DNA of 64,000 bases from Ectocarpus siliculosus (Eukaryota; Sar; Phaeophyceae; Ectocarpales; Ectocarpaceae), in contig FN648545.1 in assembly GCA_000310025.1 (NCBI GenBank), positions 2,763-66,762 on the forward strand. Reading direction: 5' to 3'. Below, one piece after another: positions 11,513 through 21,737 of the stretch. The position numbers were made by a program, and so were the translations under genes. Below the pieces are notes generated by a model that had not been told where the DNA came from, did no database searches, and worked only from the letters and a program-made list of their open reading frames with translations. How positions within the stretch are numbered: the stretch's first letter is position 1; each line of letters begins with the position of its first letter.

Positions 11513-12712
11513 TGAAGGATCGGCCCTCGCGTCCCCAGTGGGCGGGGGGGGCATAAGGTGTGACAGATGTCGGGTAGATCGTCTGCGAGAACGGCCGACG
11601 TGTGTTGCGCGGCTGGCTACGGTCGATGCTGTCAATCATTTACTTCATGTTGTACTGTCTGTAGTCGTTCAGTAGTTCGGGACCACCTCTCCACCATTTT
11701 ATTTCGTGGGCAGACTAAATCATATAGCGTCCGCAGTTAAGAGACGTCAACATCGGGTCGAGCCTGAATCCCTTATTCTTTGGTCGAAGGACCAGTCGAA
11801 GTCGTCCATTTTCTTACGAAGCATTTCTAATTTTTTTGGACTGTCGCATCCTCTTCATTCTCTTATATCTTAGAAGTACTTAGCATTTCTCATTTCTGCC
11901 TTTTGATCTCTGAGGGCAATCCACGTCTGTGAGTTTCAAACACTCAAGAGAGGTAGTGACGAGTGCCATCAATCCCGTACAGCGGACAGCATGTGGTTGT
12001 CGACGATGCGCGGGAGTACCACTCTCTCTCCCCCCTTACAAAAAACATACACTCTTCAGCTAGGTAGGGGGGTGGGAGCACCGAAGTATGGTACGTTCTT
12101 ACTGTACACGCTCCCCCGGTTGCCGGTTGGTTCTTACGTCTCGGGGGTATCGCACTATCATGTTTCTTATTGGGGCGTTTCTGATGTTGTTGCCGAGATT
12201 GAGCTGTGTTTCTTGGTCCTCTTTTCTTTGCAAATTGAGCCTCAATTTCTTAACCTAATTTTTCTGCGGGCGCTATCTGTAGTCTAATCATGCAAAAAAC
12301 TTTGTGTTCAAAGCATTTATTATCCCATACAACCAAGACGCGCGTCACCAATCCACATCATTCATTCGGTGCTGCAGTAGTCCATCCATCTACCTATTAT
12401 TTCGTGCAAGCTTTTGGCGATAGCAACGATTGTAACTTGATGAAGCACACACTACTGTTGGAAGGATAGTGACCCGAGTACTACATACAGTACACATTTG
12501 CTGTAGAGCGAATACAATAATATACTTCGAGCACATTATAACACCGTGGCCCCCATGGTAAGGAACCGAGACAAGAGTAAGTATTTTGTGTGCTTGGACT
12601 ACAACCAACCCTAAATGTACACCTACCAACCATATACTCCGAGTAGCGGAGACTGTTGGATATCTCTGATGGACATACACACAAAACGAACAACGTAGGG
12701 AGCTCTGGACAA
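11513..12712. other. No gene seen
   Basis: No ORF with a recognisable domain. One + ORF (11,991-12,287) and one - ORF (12,390-12,743) have low-complexity or hydrophobic composition typical of chance frames. Confidence 0.4.
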
Positions 12713-12766
12713 ACGCTGTTGTTGTTGTTGTTGTTGTCTTCACAATAAAAACCGTTCCGATCTCTC
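12713..12766. repeat. Anchored (GTT)n repeat
   Basis: A GTT run is followed by GTCTTCACAATAAAAACCGTTCCG. The same arrangement, (GTT)n then a GTTGTG run, a TTTTTGTCTTCTCAATAGAA-like piece and CCGTTCCG, is at 46,757-46,860. A microsatellite fixed to the same unique tail at two places suggests a short mobile repeat with a microsatellite end. Confidence 0.65.
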
Positions 12767-13239
12767 TCTACCCAGTACCTTCATATGTCCGTACTGATCC
12801 AACACTTGACGCGGTCGATTCCCGTGGTCACAGGCTAACCTACCCTAAAAAGGTACACTAAAATACACTGGCCCCGAGGGGTTAGGGTGTGGACACTTGG
12901 ACATTATTGCGGAAAAATGGGGGGAAAACAAAAAACAACAAAAAAAGAGCAACCAGCCAAGTCTTGAACATCGGGGCGTGTCGGTTGCTGCGCGTATCGT
13001 CCCGACACTGAGCACTACTGTGTTTTAGTCGGCAAAATCACGTATTTAAAGTGATTAAACGAAGAAGACTTACAGTAAGGGCGGGTGCACAGCAGGTTGA
13101 TTGGTGTGCTGGGCGCACGACAACGGCCGCAACTCCCTCTGCTTTCGTTGTGATGGATAGGGTCATGCAACAGACTACGGCAGTAGAGTGCTTTGTCTCG
13201 TGTCATGCGGATAGTTATTTCGCGAAATGGAAAACGTTG

Positions 13240-13640
13240 ATGTCGCGTACTGCTGTGTGTGCTGCATCAAGCGTAGTGCCGATGTCGATATGCATACACG
13301 TGCGTCCAAAGATGCGCTTAAGCCTTCGTTGGCTTGCGGTAGGTCTGCAAGTACGGCCGACCCGTGCTGCGCGTCTGTTTTATGCTGTCAACCAGTTGCG
13401 AGTTGTGTCGGCGTTTATCTGTACGTGATTCAACGTGTGTGTCTGTTGCAGTGCGTGCTGCTGCAGCGTAAAACAGCGTGGTGTGGATACATGCGTGCTA
13501 CCAAAGCTGCGTTAGCCTTACTTGCTTGCGGTAGGTTCTACAAGTACGGCTGACGCGTGCTGCGCGTCTTGCTCTTTGCTGTTAATCATTTGCGACCCGT
13601 GTCGGCCTTATCTTGCGGTTGCGCGTGACTGAACATGAAC
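13240..13640. repeat. Tandem repeat, period about 192 bp, two units
   Basis: Units share CTTGCGGTAGGT, CAAGTACGGC(C/T)GAC and GCTGTCAA/GCTGTTAATCA pieces (starts near 13,333 and 13,525). Related copies are at 39,890-40,180. A reversed, partial copy lies at about 29,650-29,765. The upstream flank (13,140-13,290) also resembles 28,555-28,710. Confidence 0.65.
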
Positions 13641-14454
13641 CTTCTCCGGTGTCTGGTCCATACTCCTGTGTAGCCAAACAAATAATGCGAGCTACGATTT
13701 GATTTTTTTTCATACTAAAAGTAAGAAATGTGTCACGTCACGTCGACCATCTGTTGGGATGTAGCCTTTGTGATAGGTGTATCCCTGGCAATGGCCACTG
13801 TGTAGCAACAGTGTGTAGAGGCTCACAGAGTGACTGTAAAGTACACTTGTGTTGTAGACCAGATGATACGGTTGTATTGGCGCTTAGTTGGCCGAAAGGT
13901 CAGAAGAGAGAAAGGAGAAGAACAAAGAGAGAGTGAGCGAGTGGGGGCGAGCCCCACGGGGGCGAGCCATCCACCGTCATCACGGAAAGGAAACACACAC
14001 GGGCTATTGCAACGTACCGATCACGGTAATAGACGGTCAGTCCGACTTATGACAACGTTTCTAGACTATCCTATTGGACAATGGTCCGATGTACCATACT
14101 TCTATGGTTCAATGTTTAACCCGTGGGTGTGTTCAATTATCCGATTACTGACTCAACATACCGAAGACTATTCCGGTAGTACTCCTTAGGTGAATACCTA
14201 CGTCCTGTTGTTAACAGCAGTGCAAACTCAATCACTGATATAATATATTGAGTATTCCACACACTCCGCCGCAGTGGAAGTCATACAAGAAAACGACATA
14301 CCTATCGAATTCGAAGAAATGTTCTCAACGAAAAAGGATTAACACAAAGGATCGTGTTATCTATATACTCACAGGAAGGTCGTCGTGACGTGATACATTT
14401 CTTGATAGTAGTATGAACAAAAAAAAAATGGCTCGATTTTTGTGTTTCTGCAGC

Positions 14455-15212
14455 AGCAGTGTGGACCAGACGCCGACTGTACATAGAAGTTGTACGAGTG
14501 TCGACCTGGTTGTGCTGACACGGCATCTTCCACGCACTTCTGCCAGTGCTGGTTTGTTAATTGGAGTCTTGTAGGTCGAGATACAGCAGTGGGATTCTCG
14601 GGCTGTGGAGGCAAAAGTCTGCCTGCAACCGCAGCAAAACATAGCATGCATAGATAGCTCATACAGCAGTACTACTTGTGCATAGATGTCGTAATAGGAG
14701 AGTGGAGTTGTGCTGTCACGGCATCTTCCACGCACTCTCCTACCGGTGCTTGCGTCGATTGGAGTCTTCTAGGCCGAAATGCAAGAGTGGGTTGGGTTCC
14801 CGGGTTGGTTGTGGAAGCAAACCTGCCCGCAACAACAGAGGATGCGGTGTTCTATTTATTATTATCCCGCTCACCTTTTTTTTTTTTTTTGCGACATGGT
14901 TGCATTTTAATTTGGCACTGCCGAGAAGACGGCTTTATCTTTAGGCTGTCGATCTTTCGCATTTATCATTTTACATCGAACGACGCACGACGGGTCGACC
15001 TTCATTATGCCCACCTTCGACTTTCGTATCGACCAGACCCCGACTGTACATAGTCGTAGGATTGAGTGTGGAATTTGCTGTGTTGTGACGGCATCTTCCA
15101 CGCACCCACTCCTCCTACCTGTCCGTGCTGGTGTGTCGATGGGAGTCTTTTACGTCGGGATACAACAGTGAAATTCTCGGGTTCTTTATGGAAGCAAGTT
15201 TTCCTGCAACAA
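14455..15212. repeat. Three copies of a ~180-bp repeat
   Basis: Units near 14,455-14,635, 14,665-14,835 and 15,030-15,212 share GACGGCATCTTCCACGCAC (or close), GGAGTCTT(C/G)TAGG and TTCTCGGG/TTCCCGGG blocks, each ending in CCTGC(C/A)(T/C)GCAAC-like sequence. Reversed relatives lie at 29,880-30,330, where GAGAATCCCACTGCTGTATC is the complement of a block here. Confidence 0.7.
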
Positions 15213-16212
15213 CGAGAGCAAAAAATGTTTTTCCCACTTGACGAGTATGTTGTTTGTATTGTTGTTTTTTCAAACTACGTAACACCAAGTGACAATTTCA
15301 GGTTGGCATTTTTCTTTGCCACCGCCGGAGACCGTTGAATCTTTATGAAGTCTATTTTCCGCTTTTAGACAAGACTTCGGACTGACATGTCCCTTTCACC
15401 CCCGACGGGACCGCGCGCTCGTCGAGTGCGGAATTATCACGACTTCCTTGCCTGTCCCAACACCGTCCCTTCTTCCCGCCCCTACAAATCCTCTCCCGTT
15501 CTTCTTCTTTCCATTCTCCCGGACACTCACTACCATCCGTCCTGGATGTTGCCCCCCGGCCCCAAAAAACGTTTTGGGAGTTAAGTGTCGGAAAACGTTT
15601 TTTGTTCGCCCTTCAAGGGTGCCCAAAACATTTTTTTCCGACACCTACGTACCCATTTTCTTACTTGGGAGGTTTTTTGGGGGGGAGAGGGTACGAAGTG
15701 ACCATCCCCCCCCCAAAAACGCCATACTAAATCCTATGTAAAACACGACATACTAATCTCTATATAAAAAAGGGGCACCGTATGACGTAGGGGGTATTTC
15801 GGCATCTGCGTGCCCCCTAGCCTGTGCACTGCGAGTGTGGTGCACCCTGGCCTCCCCGTACGCTGAGTTGCGTACCAGGGAGAGCATGATGAGCGCGCCC
15901 TCAGGGGGGGGCGTAGGCCTGCACCAGGCGCATTTCCGGCAAGATGTTGGCTGCGGCCACAGGGTACGAAGATAATCGACAGCGACGGTGGTGTGGGGTG
16001 GATCTGCTCCTGTGGGCAAGGGTTGGGCGATGTGGCTCTGGGGTAGACGCGGCGACGTCTGTACAGCGTGAGCTCTCGGACAAGCGCAAAGAGTGAGTAG
16101 TGCGGAGAAGTGACCACGTTTGGGGTACTGTATACTGTGAACGCTGCCTCTCTTATCACCGTTGTCTAGACGTCTCTAAAACATGATGACCGCAGCACAC
16201 CGCTGCGTGATT

Positions 16213-16445
16213 GTACCGTACCTGACACAAGATACCACACTCGACTGCAAGTACTCGACGGTAGTACAAGGAGTGGTGGTGCCGTAAATGGCGGCGTTGA
16301 AACCGTTTGGTCGAGGTCTTTCCGAAATAAAATTCAAGTTGATTCTTGCATTCTGTTCGTCGTGAGGTGTACAGCAGTAGTCAAGCCAAGTCGAGCGGAG
16401 AAAATCGCTCCGGGGTATGTGGTATCTTGTGTCACCTACGGCTGC
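16213..16445. mobile_element. MITE, GTAGGTGACACAAGATACCACA family, copy 1
   Basis: The left end has CCGTACCTGACACAAGATACC and the right end its inverse, GGTATCTTGTGTCACCTACGG, about 230 bp apart. A second copy with both ends is at 25,419-25,640. Single ends occur near 22,518, 35,247 and 45,345. It is non-coding: the - ORF over 16,176-16,667 only reads through it. A parent transposase is not identified. Confidence 0.7.
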
Positions 16446-17559
16446 TACGCTGCTTTGGTCTAGGGCCATGAGGCTTAAGCGCTGGCTACTCCAAACAAAA
16501 TCTTGAACAGAGCGTTCATCGAAGTACTCTATACCGGCAGCTGCAGCGGCAACAGCGGCAGCTTGTGTATTGCGCATTCCAACTACAGATGCAACTGGTT
16601 GTTCGACGCCCACACTACATAAATAGCTTGAATGGAAGAGGTTAAGCTGTGTTGACGCTGGCCGCACCCCCCCCCCTCTTCGAAAACTCTATGACGTTCT
16701 GCAGCCACATCGAGGCGGTGAATGAAGTTGTCGTGTCGTGTTCGCATGTTTCTTAGACTTGCTCACATACATTTGCCCTGCTCTCTAGTCGCTCTCTTAT
16801 CACGCCCATTCATGTTGTTCCCCTATGTTCCTGGCGCCTATCCCGTTTATGTCTGTGTTGGATGATAGGTCCACAAGGCATCGGCACTGATAGTGTACAC
16901 CGGGCAGCATGCCCAAAGCGCCTGCAGAGACCGCCTTATGCGAGTACGGGCTATCAGTGTGGGCCCACAGCCACTGGAACCTCGACGATCAAGCTCAATT
17001 CTGCAGGTCGGAGATCCTTTTACGAACCTTTTTAGACTTCGTTCGGAACTTCGACAAGCCCCTCAGTATGGTATCGGGACCGGGATCGTAATGCAACCAC
17101 GTGCCGCCGTTGAGGCGGCAGATGGGCAGGTTGTCAACGGGCAGCTACCGAAGCTGGCTGCTGAGGGCGGAACTTCGGTGTTTGTGTGGGAGAGCCGATC
17201 GCTTCACACGGACTGTACCTACAGCTGCCATCCAGCGCTTGTTGCCGAGCTGAATCCAACAATGGACATGGACACGATGGCCTACGCCTTCAGTGTTGGA
17301 ATACTCAATATCAGTCATTAGAGTTTGCACTGCTGTAAATAACAGTAAGTAAGTATTCACCTAAGGAGTATTACCGGAATAATCTTCGGTATGTTGATTA
17401 GGTAATCGGATCATTGTACACACCTACGGGTTATGCATTGAACCATAGAAGTATGGTACATCGGACTGTTGTCCTATAGGATATTCTAGTAACGTTGCCG
17501 TGATCGGTACGTTGCAATAGCCCGTGCGTCCTATAGGATATCCACGAGCTGCACCCAAG

Positions 17560-18538
17560 GGTGGGCGGCTTTTCTTACTGTGGGCAAGCCAAACAAGGGG
17601 AAAGCAGCAGCTCTTTCCCTACATGGGGACCTGATTTGCACACCAGGCGGGGCTCTAGCGGCCGGAGATGTTCCCGCAGCATCTGTGGATGGGAAGGTCG
17701 AGTGTCCGCGCTGCTGCTTGAGGGTTGGTGCGAAAGCCCTGCGGCGACACATGGCAGGACACAGGACACATCCTTGAGAATGAGGTAGGTACGTGTCCAC
17801 GTGTGTGTTTATTAGGAATGAGCAGTCCAAGGTATTTTTGAAAGTATTTTTTGCGACATTGTGCCATTTGAACGTGCACGTCGACGTTGATCTTGATAAG
17901 CCCATAGAAAACCAATGATTCAACATATTTCAGACATCTCTTGTTACCTCGTCGAAGGAATGCTCGTGTCTGGACGTTGCTGTTGCTTGCTGACTGAAGG
18001 ACCTCCGCAAGAGTGATATACGGGCTTTTGTGGAGAGGGCCGCTGCAAGACGTGGGTTGTGACGCCCGGCGCCAAAGCTGCACCGCAAATGCATTCGACC
18101 TGTACGCTCGCGCCAAGGGCGGACTCGCGAAGTACTGTCGTCGGAATAGGCCTAAAGACGGCGGGAAAAGGCTCCATTGCCACACCATGGACCAACGTGT
18201 CCCTGAAGTGCATATTTTGCGTTCCCGACCATTGGGTGTGGAAGTACTGCATGTCGTACCGCGTGCAGGAAAAGCACGGGCCAGAGTTGTCGCTGAGAAA
18301 AACGGATCCCAACACTGCGAGATTTACTGCCAGCTAAGACATGAGCGAGGAAGAGAAATCGAAAGTGGCGAGAAAGTTGAAGGTCCGGGTAACAAAAACT
18401 TTGTAGCTGTTGCACGGCGCAAGACTAGACCAAAACCTCCTCGTCGCGCACAGGGGGAGGGCAGCGAGGAAGAGGGAGGAGGGGCGGGAGAGGGCAGTGA
18501 GGAAGAGGGGGAGGGGGGAGAAGACGAGGAGGAGGAGG
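17560..18538 (+). pseudogene. Decayed double zinc-finger protein gene
   Basis: Two zinc-binding blocks fit a known architecture seen in many eukaryotic, often transposon-linked, proteins. The first, at about 17,698-17,770, reads ECPRCCLRVGAKALRRHMAGH (a C-x2-C-x11-H-x3-H finger). A 7-bp direct duplication (AGGACAC twice) shifts the frame just after it, before a good donor (GAG/GTAGGT at 17,783). The second block, about 18,020-18,336, has FCGEGRCKTW, then C..C with KCIFCVPDHWVWKY and a His pair ending QEKH. An in-frame TAA follows at 18,337, and the frame then continues DMSEEEKSKVARKL. A Glu-rich (GGA)n stretch leads into the assembly gap, so the 3' part is unseen. The frame shift and stop argue for a dead copy, though sequence error near the gap could contribute. 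Function beyond DNA or RNA binding is not inferred. Confidence 0.55.
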
Positions 18539-18941
18539 NNNNNNNNNNNNNNNNNNNNNNNNNNNNNNNNNNNNNNNNNNNNNNNNNNNNNNNNNNNNNN
18601 NNNNNNNNNNNNNNNNNNNNNNNNNNNNNNNNNNNNNNNNNNNNNNNNNNNNNNNNNNNNNNNNNNNNNNNNNNNNNNNNNNNNNNNNNNNNNNNNNNNN
18701 NNNNNNNNNNNNNNNNNNNNNNNNNNNNNNNNNNNNNNNNNNNNNNNNNNNNNNNNNNNNNNNNNNNNNNNNNNNNNNNNNNNNNNNNNNNNNNNNNNNN
18801 NNNNNNNNNNNNNNNNNNNNNNNNNNNNNNNNNNNNNNNNNNNNNNNNNNNNNNNNNNNNNNNNNNNNNNNNNNNNNNNNNNNNNNNNNNNNNNNNNNNN
18901 NNNNNNNNNNNNNNNNNNNNNNNNNNNNNNNNNNNNNNNNN
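18539..18941. other. Assembly gap (403 N)
   Basis: Run of N directly after a purine-rich GGAGGA stretch. Apparent ORFs crossing it are artefacts. Confidence 1.
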
Positions 18942-20094
18942 CTGTTTCGTTGATGTGGGGTGATTTCTCTACATAGCAACTATAACACGTTGTAGGCGCA
19001 GGCATTGAAGGCATAACTCGAGGTAGGTACGTAGGTTTGCGGACAAGCTTTTGTCGAGCACCCGTGCGCCGTTCCTTGTGGCTGACAAACATTTTTCCTA
19101 CACATTTCTGTTTTGCGGAGGGACTGGGTACTGCTGTAGGAGGGTTTTATACCCTCCGCACTGCGGTTGGTTGCTCTTCTCGCGTGGGTTATTTCCCGGC
19201 AGATGTTTGCGACGGGCTAGGGCTGGGACGGACGATACGAAAGAGGGATTGACGCATAATACTCTCCCTGGGTCAGTGCTCACGATAAACGTTGGTGGTC
19301 GAGTTCAACTACACTAAAGCTCATCGATTAACGCCAAGGCGGTAGGAGAACGACAAAATGAAAAACTGCGTTGAGCTGGGTGCGTGGCCACTGTTGTGGC
19401 CCGCTTCCTTTCGAAACAAGGCGCCAAACTTAGCATGTGGTACTGTAGTTGTCCTCGATTGCAGGATTGTTGCTACTGACAATGGACTTTTCTGCTGGCA
19501 ACGCTGGGAGGGAGAGAACCGTCTTCCCTGCAGCAAGCAGCAGACGTTTCACAACACATGGTCTTGCCGTGGCGTGTTTGAGACCCTAGTTGCTTGCACA
19601 ATATTTGACAAATGTGTTTAGTTTCCATGGGAGTCATATCGAACCTAGCGCCTGGCCTAGCACAGCCCTACGTCGTCCGGGCGTATTAATATCTGTGTGT
19701 AACCTTGCGTGGTGCTTATTTCATCGCTGTCAAAGGATCGAATGGCATCGACTCCATCACAATGTGTCCAAGCCGCACACAATTCTACACGACCACAACC
19801 AAGTAATACCATACCGGCAGGGAAACAACACGAATACCTAGCCAAGGAAATCTGGCAAGAAAAATGGTACGCCCCTACGTCCTTCTTCGTTCATGGCACC
19901 AAACTAAACCTCTCCTCTTCCGGCCAACCTGGTGCCAACTGTCCAGATCAAAACTCTACCGGCAGGCACAAAGCACGACAGTTCACAGCTTGGGCCCTTC
20001 TCCTTCGGCTTCCGAACACCCCGGCCCGTCCACGAATTCTACATCCCCGCCTTGTTTTGTTAAGAATCACACGGATCAGTGTCTGCAGGGTACA
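18942..20094. other. No gene seen
   Basis: A GGCTGACAAACATTTTT ... TTTGCGGAGGGACTGGG block at about 19,078-19,130 recurs at 29,590-29,640. A + ORF of 144 codons (19,709-20,143) has no recognisable domain and a basic, low-complexity C-terminus. Confidence 0.4.
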
Positions 20095-20345
20095 GGGTAC
20101 GCTCGGTAGGGTATCTTTCCAAAGCGCACCGAGATTTTCGTAGGGTATGGAAATCTTTCCGAAGCCGATACCGGCACCCTCGGTTTATCAAGAGTACGCC
20201 GGTATTTCTCATTAGGGGGTGGGAGTTTTACCGAAGCGTAGCGAGAACTATGGTAGGGTATAGAAATCTTCTTTAAGTGAACTGAGATTTCGGAAGAGTA
20301 TTGACATCTTACCCAAGCGTACCGAGATTTCGGTATAGAGTTCAG
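20095..20345. repeat. Minisatellite-like array
   Basis: Degenerate units of about 60 bp built on ACCGAGATTTCGGTAGGGTA and GAAATCTT(T/A)CCGAAGCG. Four to five units are visible. Each unit is partly self-complementary (CCGAGATTTCGG), so single strands could fold. Confidence 0.65.
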
Positions 20346-21324
20346 ACAAAAGATTTTGGCGCTAGGTCTTTTGTCATACTCTAATCCAATATATACACAG
20401 AAACAACCTTCCGGTTGGATTAGCTTTGGGTCTCTACTGCTGTCATCAGTAGAAGACACCATGAAGAGAGGTCGTGCGTTCTGGCACATCAGGTTTGCTG
20501 CTCCTGGAGAGCTGAAATACCGAAAGTAGCAATCAAGTATGATGCTTCGTTGTCGCAAAAGATATCCCATTCAGTCATGGTCGTTGTCGTAGGCGAACGT
20601 TCTCCGGTGTCTGGTCATACTGCTGTAGCCAAGAAAAACATATCGAGCTACTTCAACATTATTTTTCCCATACTTATTGTAAGGACGACCATCCTGTTAA
20701 TATCGAGATCTTACTTAGTTGTTGGAAGAACGCCAAGGCACATACATTGCACCTTTCGTTGTCTCAGTGGGGACGGTCCCACCTTCACGAACATTTAAAC
20801 ATGCACTCGTAACCATAGAATACAGTCAACTTTGACCAGCCCTCCGTCATTACTGTTCACCCTGCATGTCATTCGGGCTACAGTGGGCGGGGGAGCCTGT
20901 AGTTGCCTCCATAACGTACACGTGTATTAGACGCATGGTTGGGATTCAACTTGAAAGAGAGATCAAAGCGTATTCTTGCAAACAGACGTCAAGACGTCCG
21001 CCTTCTTCATATTCCGCATTGTGGTTGTCTCGCATTTTCTGTCATCTTGGTGCGTTTTGGAACGCGTTGGACCCTCCGGGCGTCAGTAGCTCCGTACAAT
21101 GTCTCGTGTTCTGTTCGTTTCACATAATTTTTTTTGTCGAATATGGGATCCTTGCACTGTCTCTTATGTCTAGGCTGTGTCCCCTTCGATCAGAGTTGGA
21201 AGACGGGTTCCAATTCTTCTGTCTTGCATACATACATACGTAGATTTCCTTCGAGTTATCTCTTTCTTCGCGAAGTTATTTCTTGCATTTGTGCTCTTTT
21301 TTGCCTTTGTGCCCCCGCACAATC
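20346..21324. other. No gene seen
   Basis: Contains one member of a dispersed repeat: GTCATGGTCGTTGTCGTAGG, then GCGAACGTTCTCCGGTG and CTGCTGTAGCCAAG (about 20,573-20,650). Relatives are at 13,630-13,695 and 30,365-30,450. Nothing coding is supported. Confidence 0.4.
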
Positions 21325-21737
21325 TCCCTCACTACTGACAGTTTTGCTCAATGACCCATGGGCCACCCATGGGCCGCCCATGGGCACTCTCTGGGCCGCC
21401 CATGGGTTGCCCATGGGCATGCCGATGGGCGGCCCATGAAGTGCCCACCGGCATATCAACCTAGAACTTAGCTACCCAGCGCCAACCTAGCACGTATCGT
21501 GTGGGCTTGGGGTTAGGGTTAGGGTTAGCTTTAGGGATATTTCGCCGTTACCTTGCCCTTTCCAGAGCATATATATTCTGGTTCCGGTTGAAGGGCACTC
21601 ATTGGCCGCCCATGGTTGACCCGTCGGCTGTCCGTGGGCATGTCCATCGGCAGCCCACATGGTTGACCTATGGGCGCCTCGTGGTTGACCCACGGGAGTC
21701 CAATGGGTCGTTTGGGAAAACGGTAGAGAGTATGGGA
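21325..21737. mobile_element. GC-rich CATG-palindrome element with telomere-like core
   Basis: Two blocks of GCCCATGGGC-type palindromes (21,350-21,450 and 21,595-21,720) flank a centre holding GGGTTAGGGTTAGGGTTAG (21,511-21,529). The outer edges are imperfectly inverted: CTCACTACTGACAGTTTTGC on the left against CTCTCTACCGTTTTCCC read inward from the right, both followed by an AACGACCCAT-like piece. A MITE-like non-autonomous element is the simplest reading. No gene is present. Confidence 0.55.

Larger units (their letters stand above)
13998..17526. mobile_element. 3.5-kb element with long terminal inverted repeats
   Basis: The sequence from 13,998 to about 14,262 recurs inverted at 17,294-17,526, about 85% alike. 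The outermost bases are CACGGGCTATTGCAACGT and its complement. The left arm has about 30 bp extra. No clear target-site duplication flanks it (checked by eye at 3-9 bp). No transposase is recognisable inside. The interior holds three copies of a ~180-bp repeat, T-runs, a MITE (16,213-16,445) and ORFs without domains, so it is a non-autonomous, nested element. Long arms of this size are commonest in Mutator-like elements and foldbacks, but the superfamily is not established. Confidence 0.7.

Noticed and set aside
13240-13640. CRISPR-like array
   Set aside because: Repeat units are about 190 bp and diverged, without short identical repeats and unique spacers; the window is eukaryotic.
16176-16667. 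- strand ORF of 163 codons
   Set aside because: About half of it lies in a MITE with both inverted ends, so the frame is probably accidental.
18013-18979. Several ORFs of 180-316 codons on both strands
   Set aside because: They run through the N gap; most of their length is undefined sequence.
21505-21535. Telomere or chromosome end
   Set aside because: Only about three TTAGGG units, flanked by ordinary sequence on both sides; single or double units also occur at 46,345, 56,605 and 61,387.
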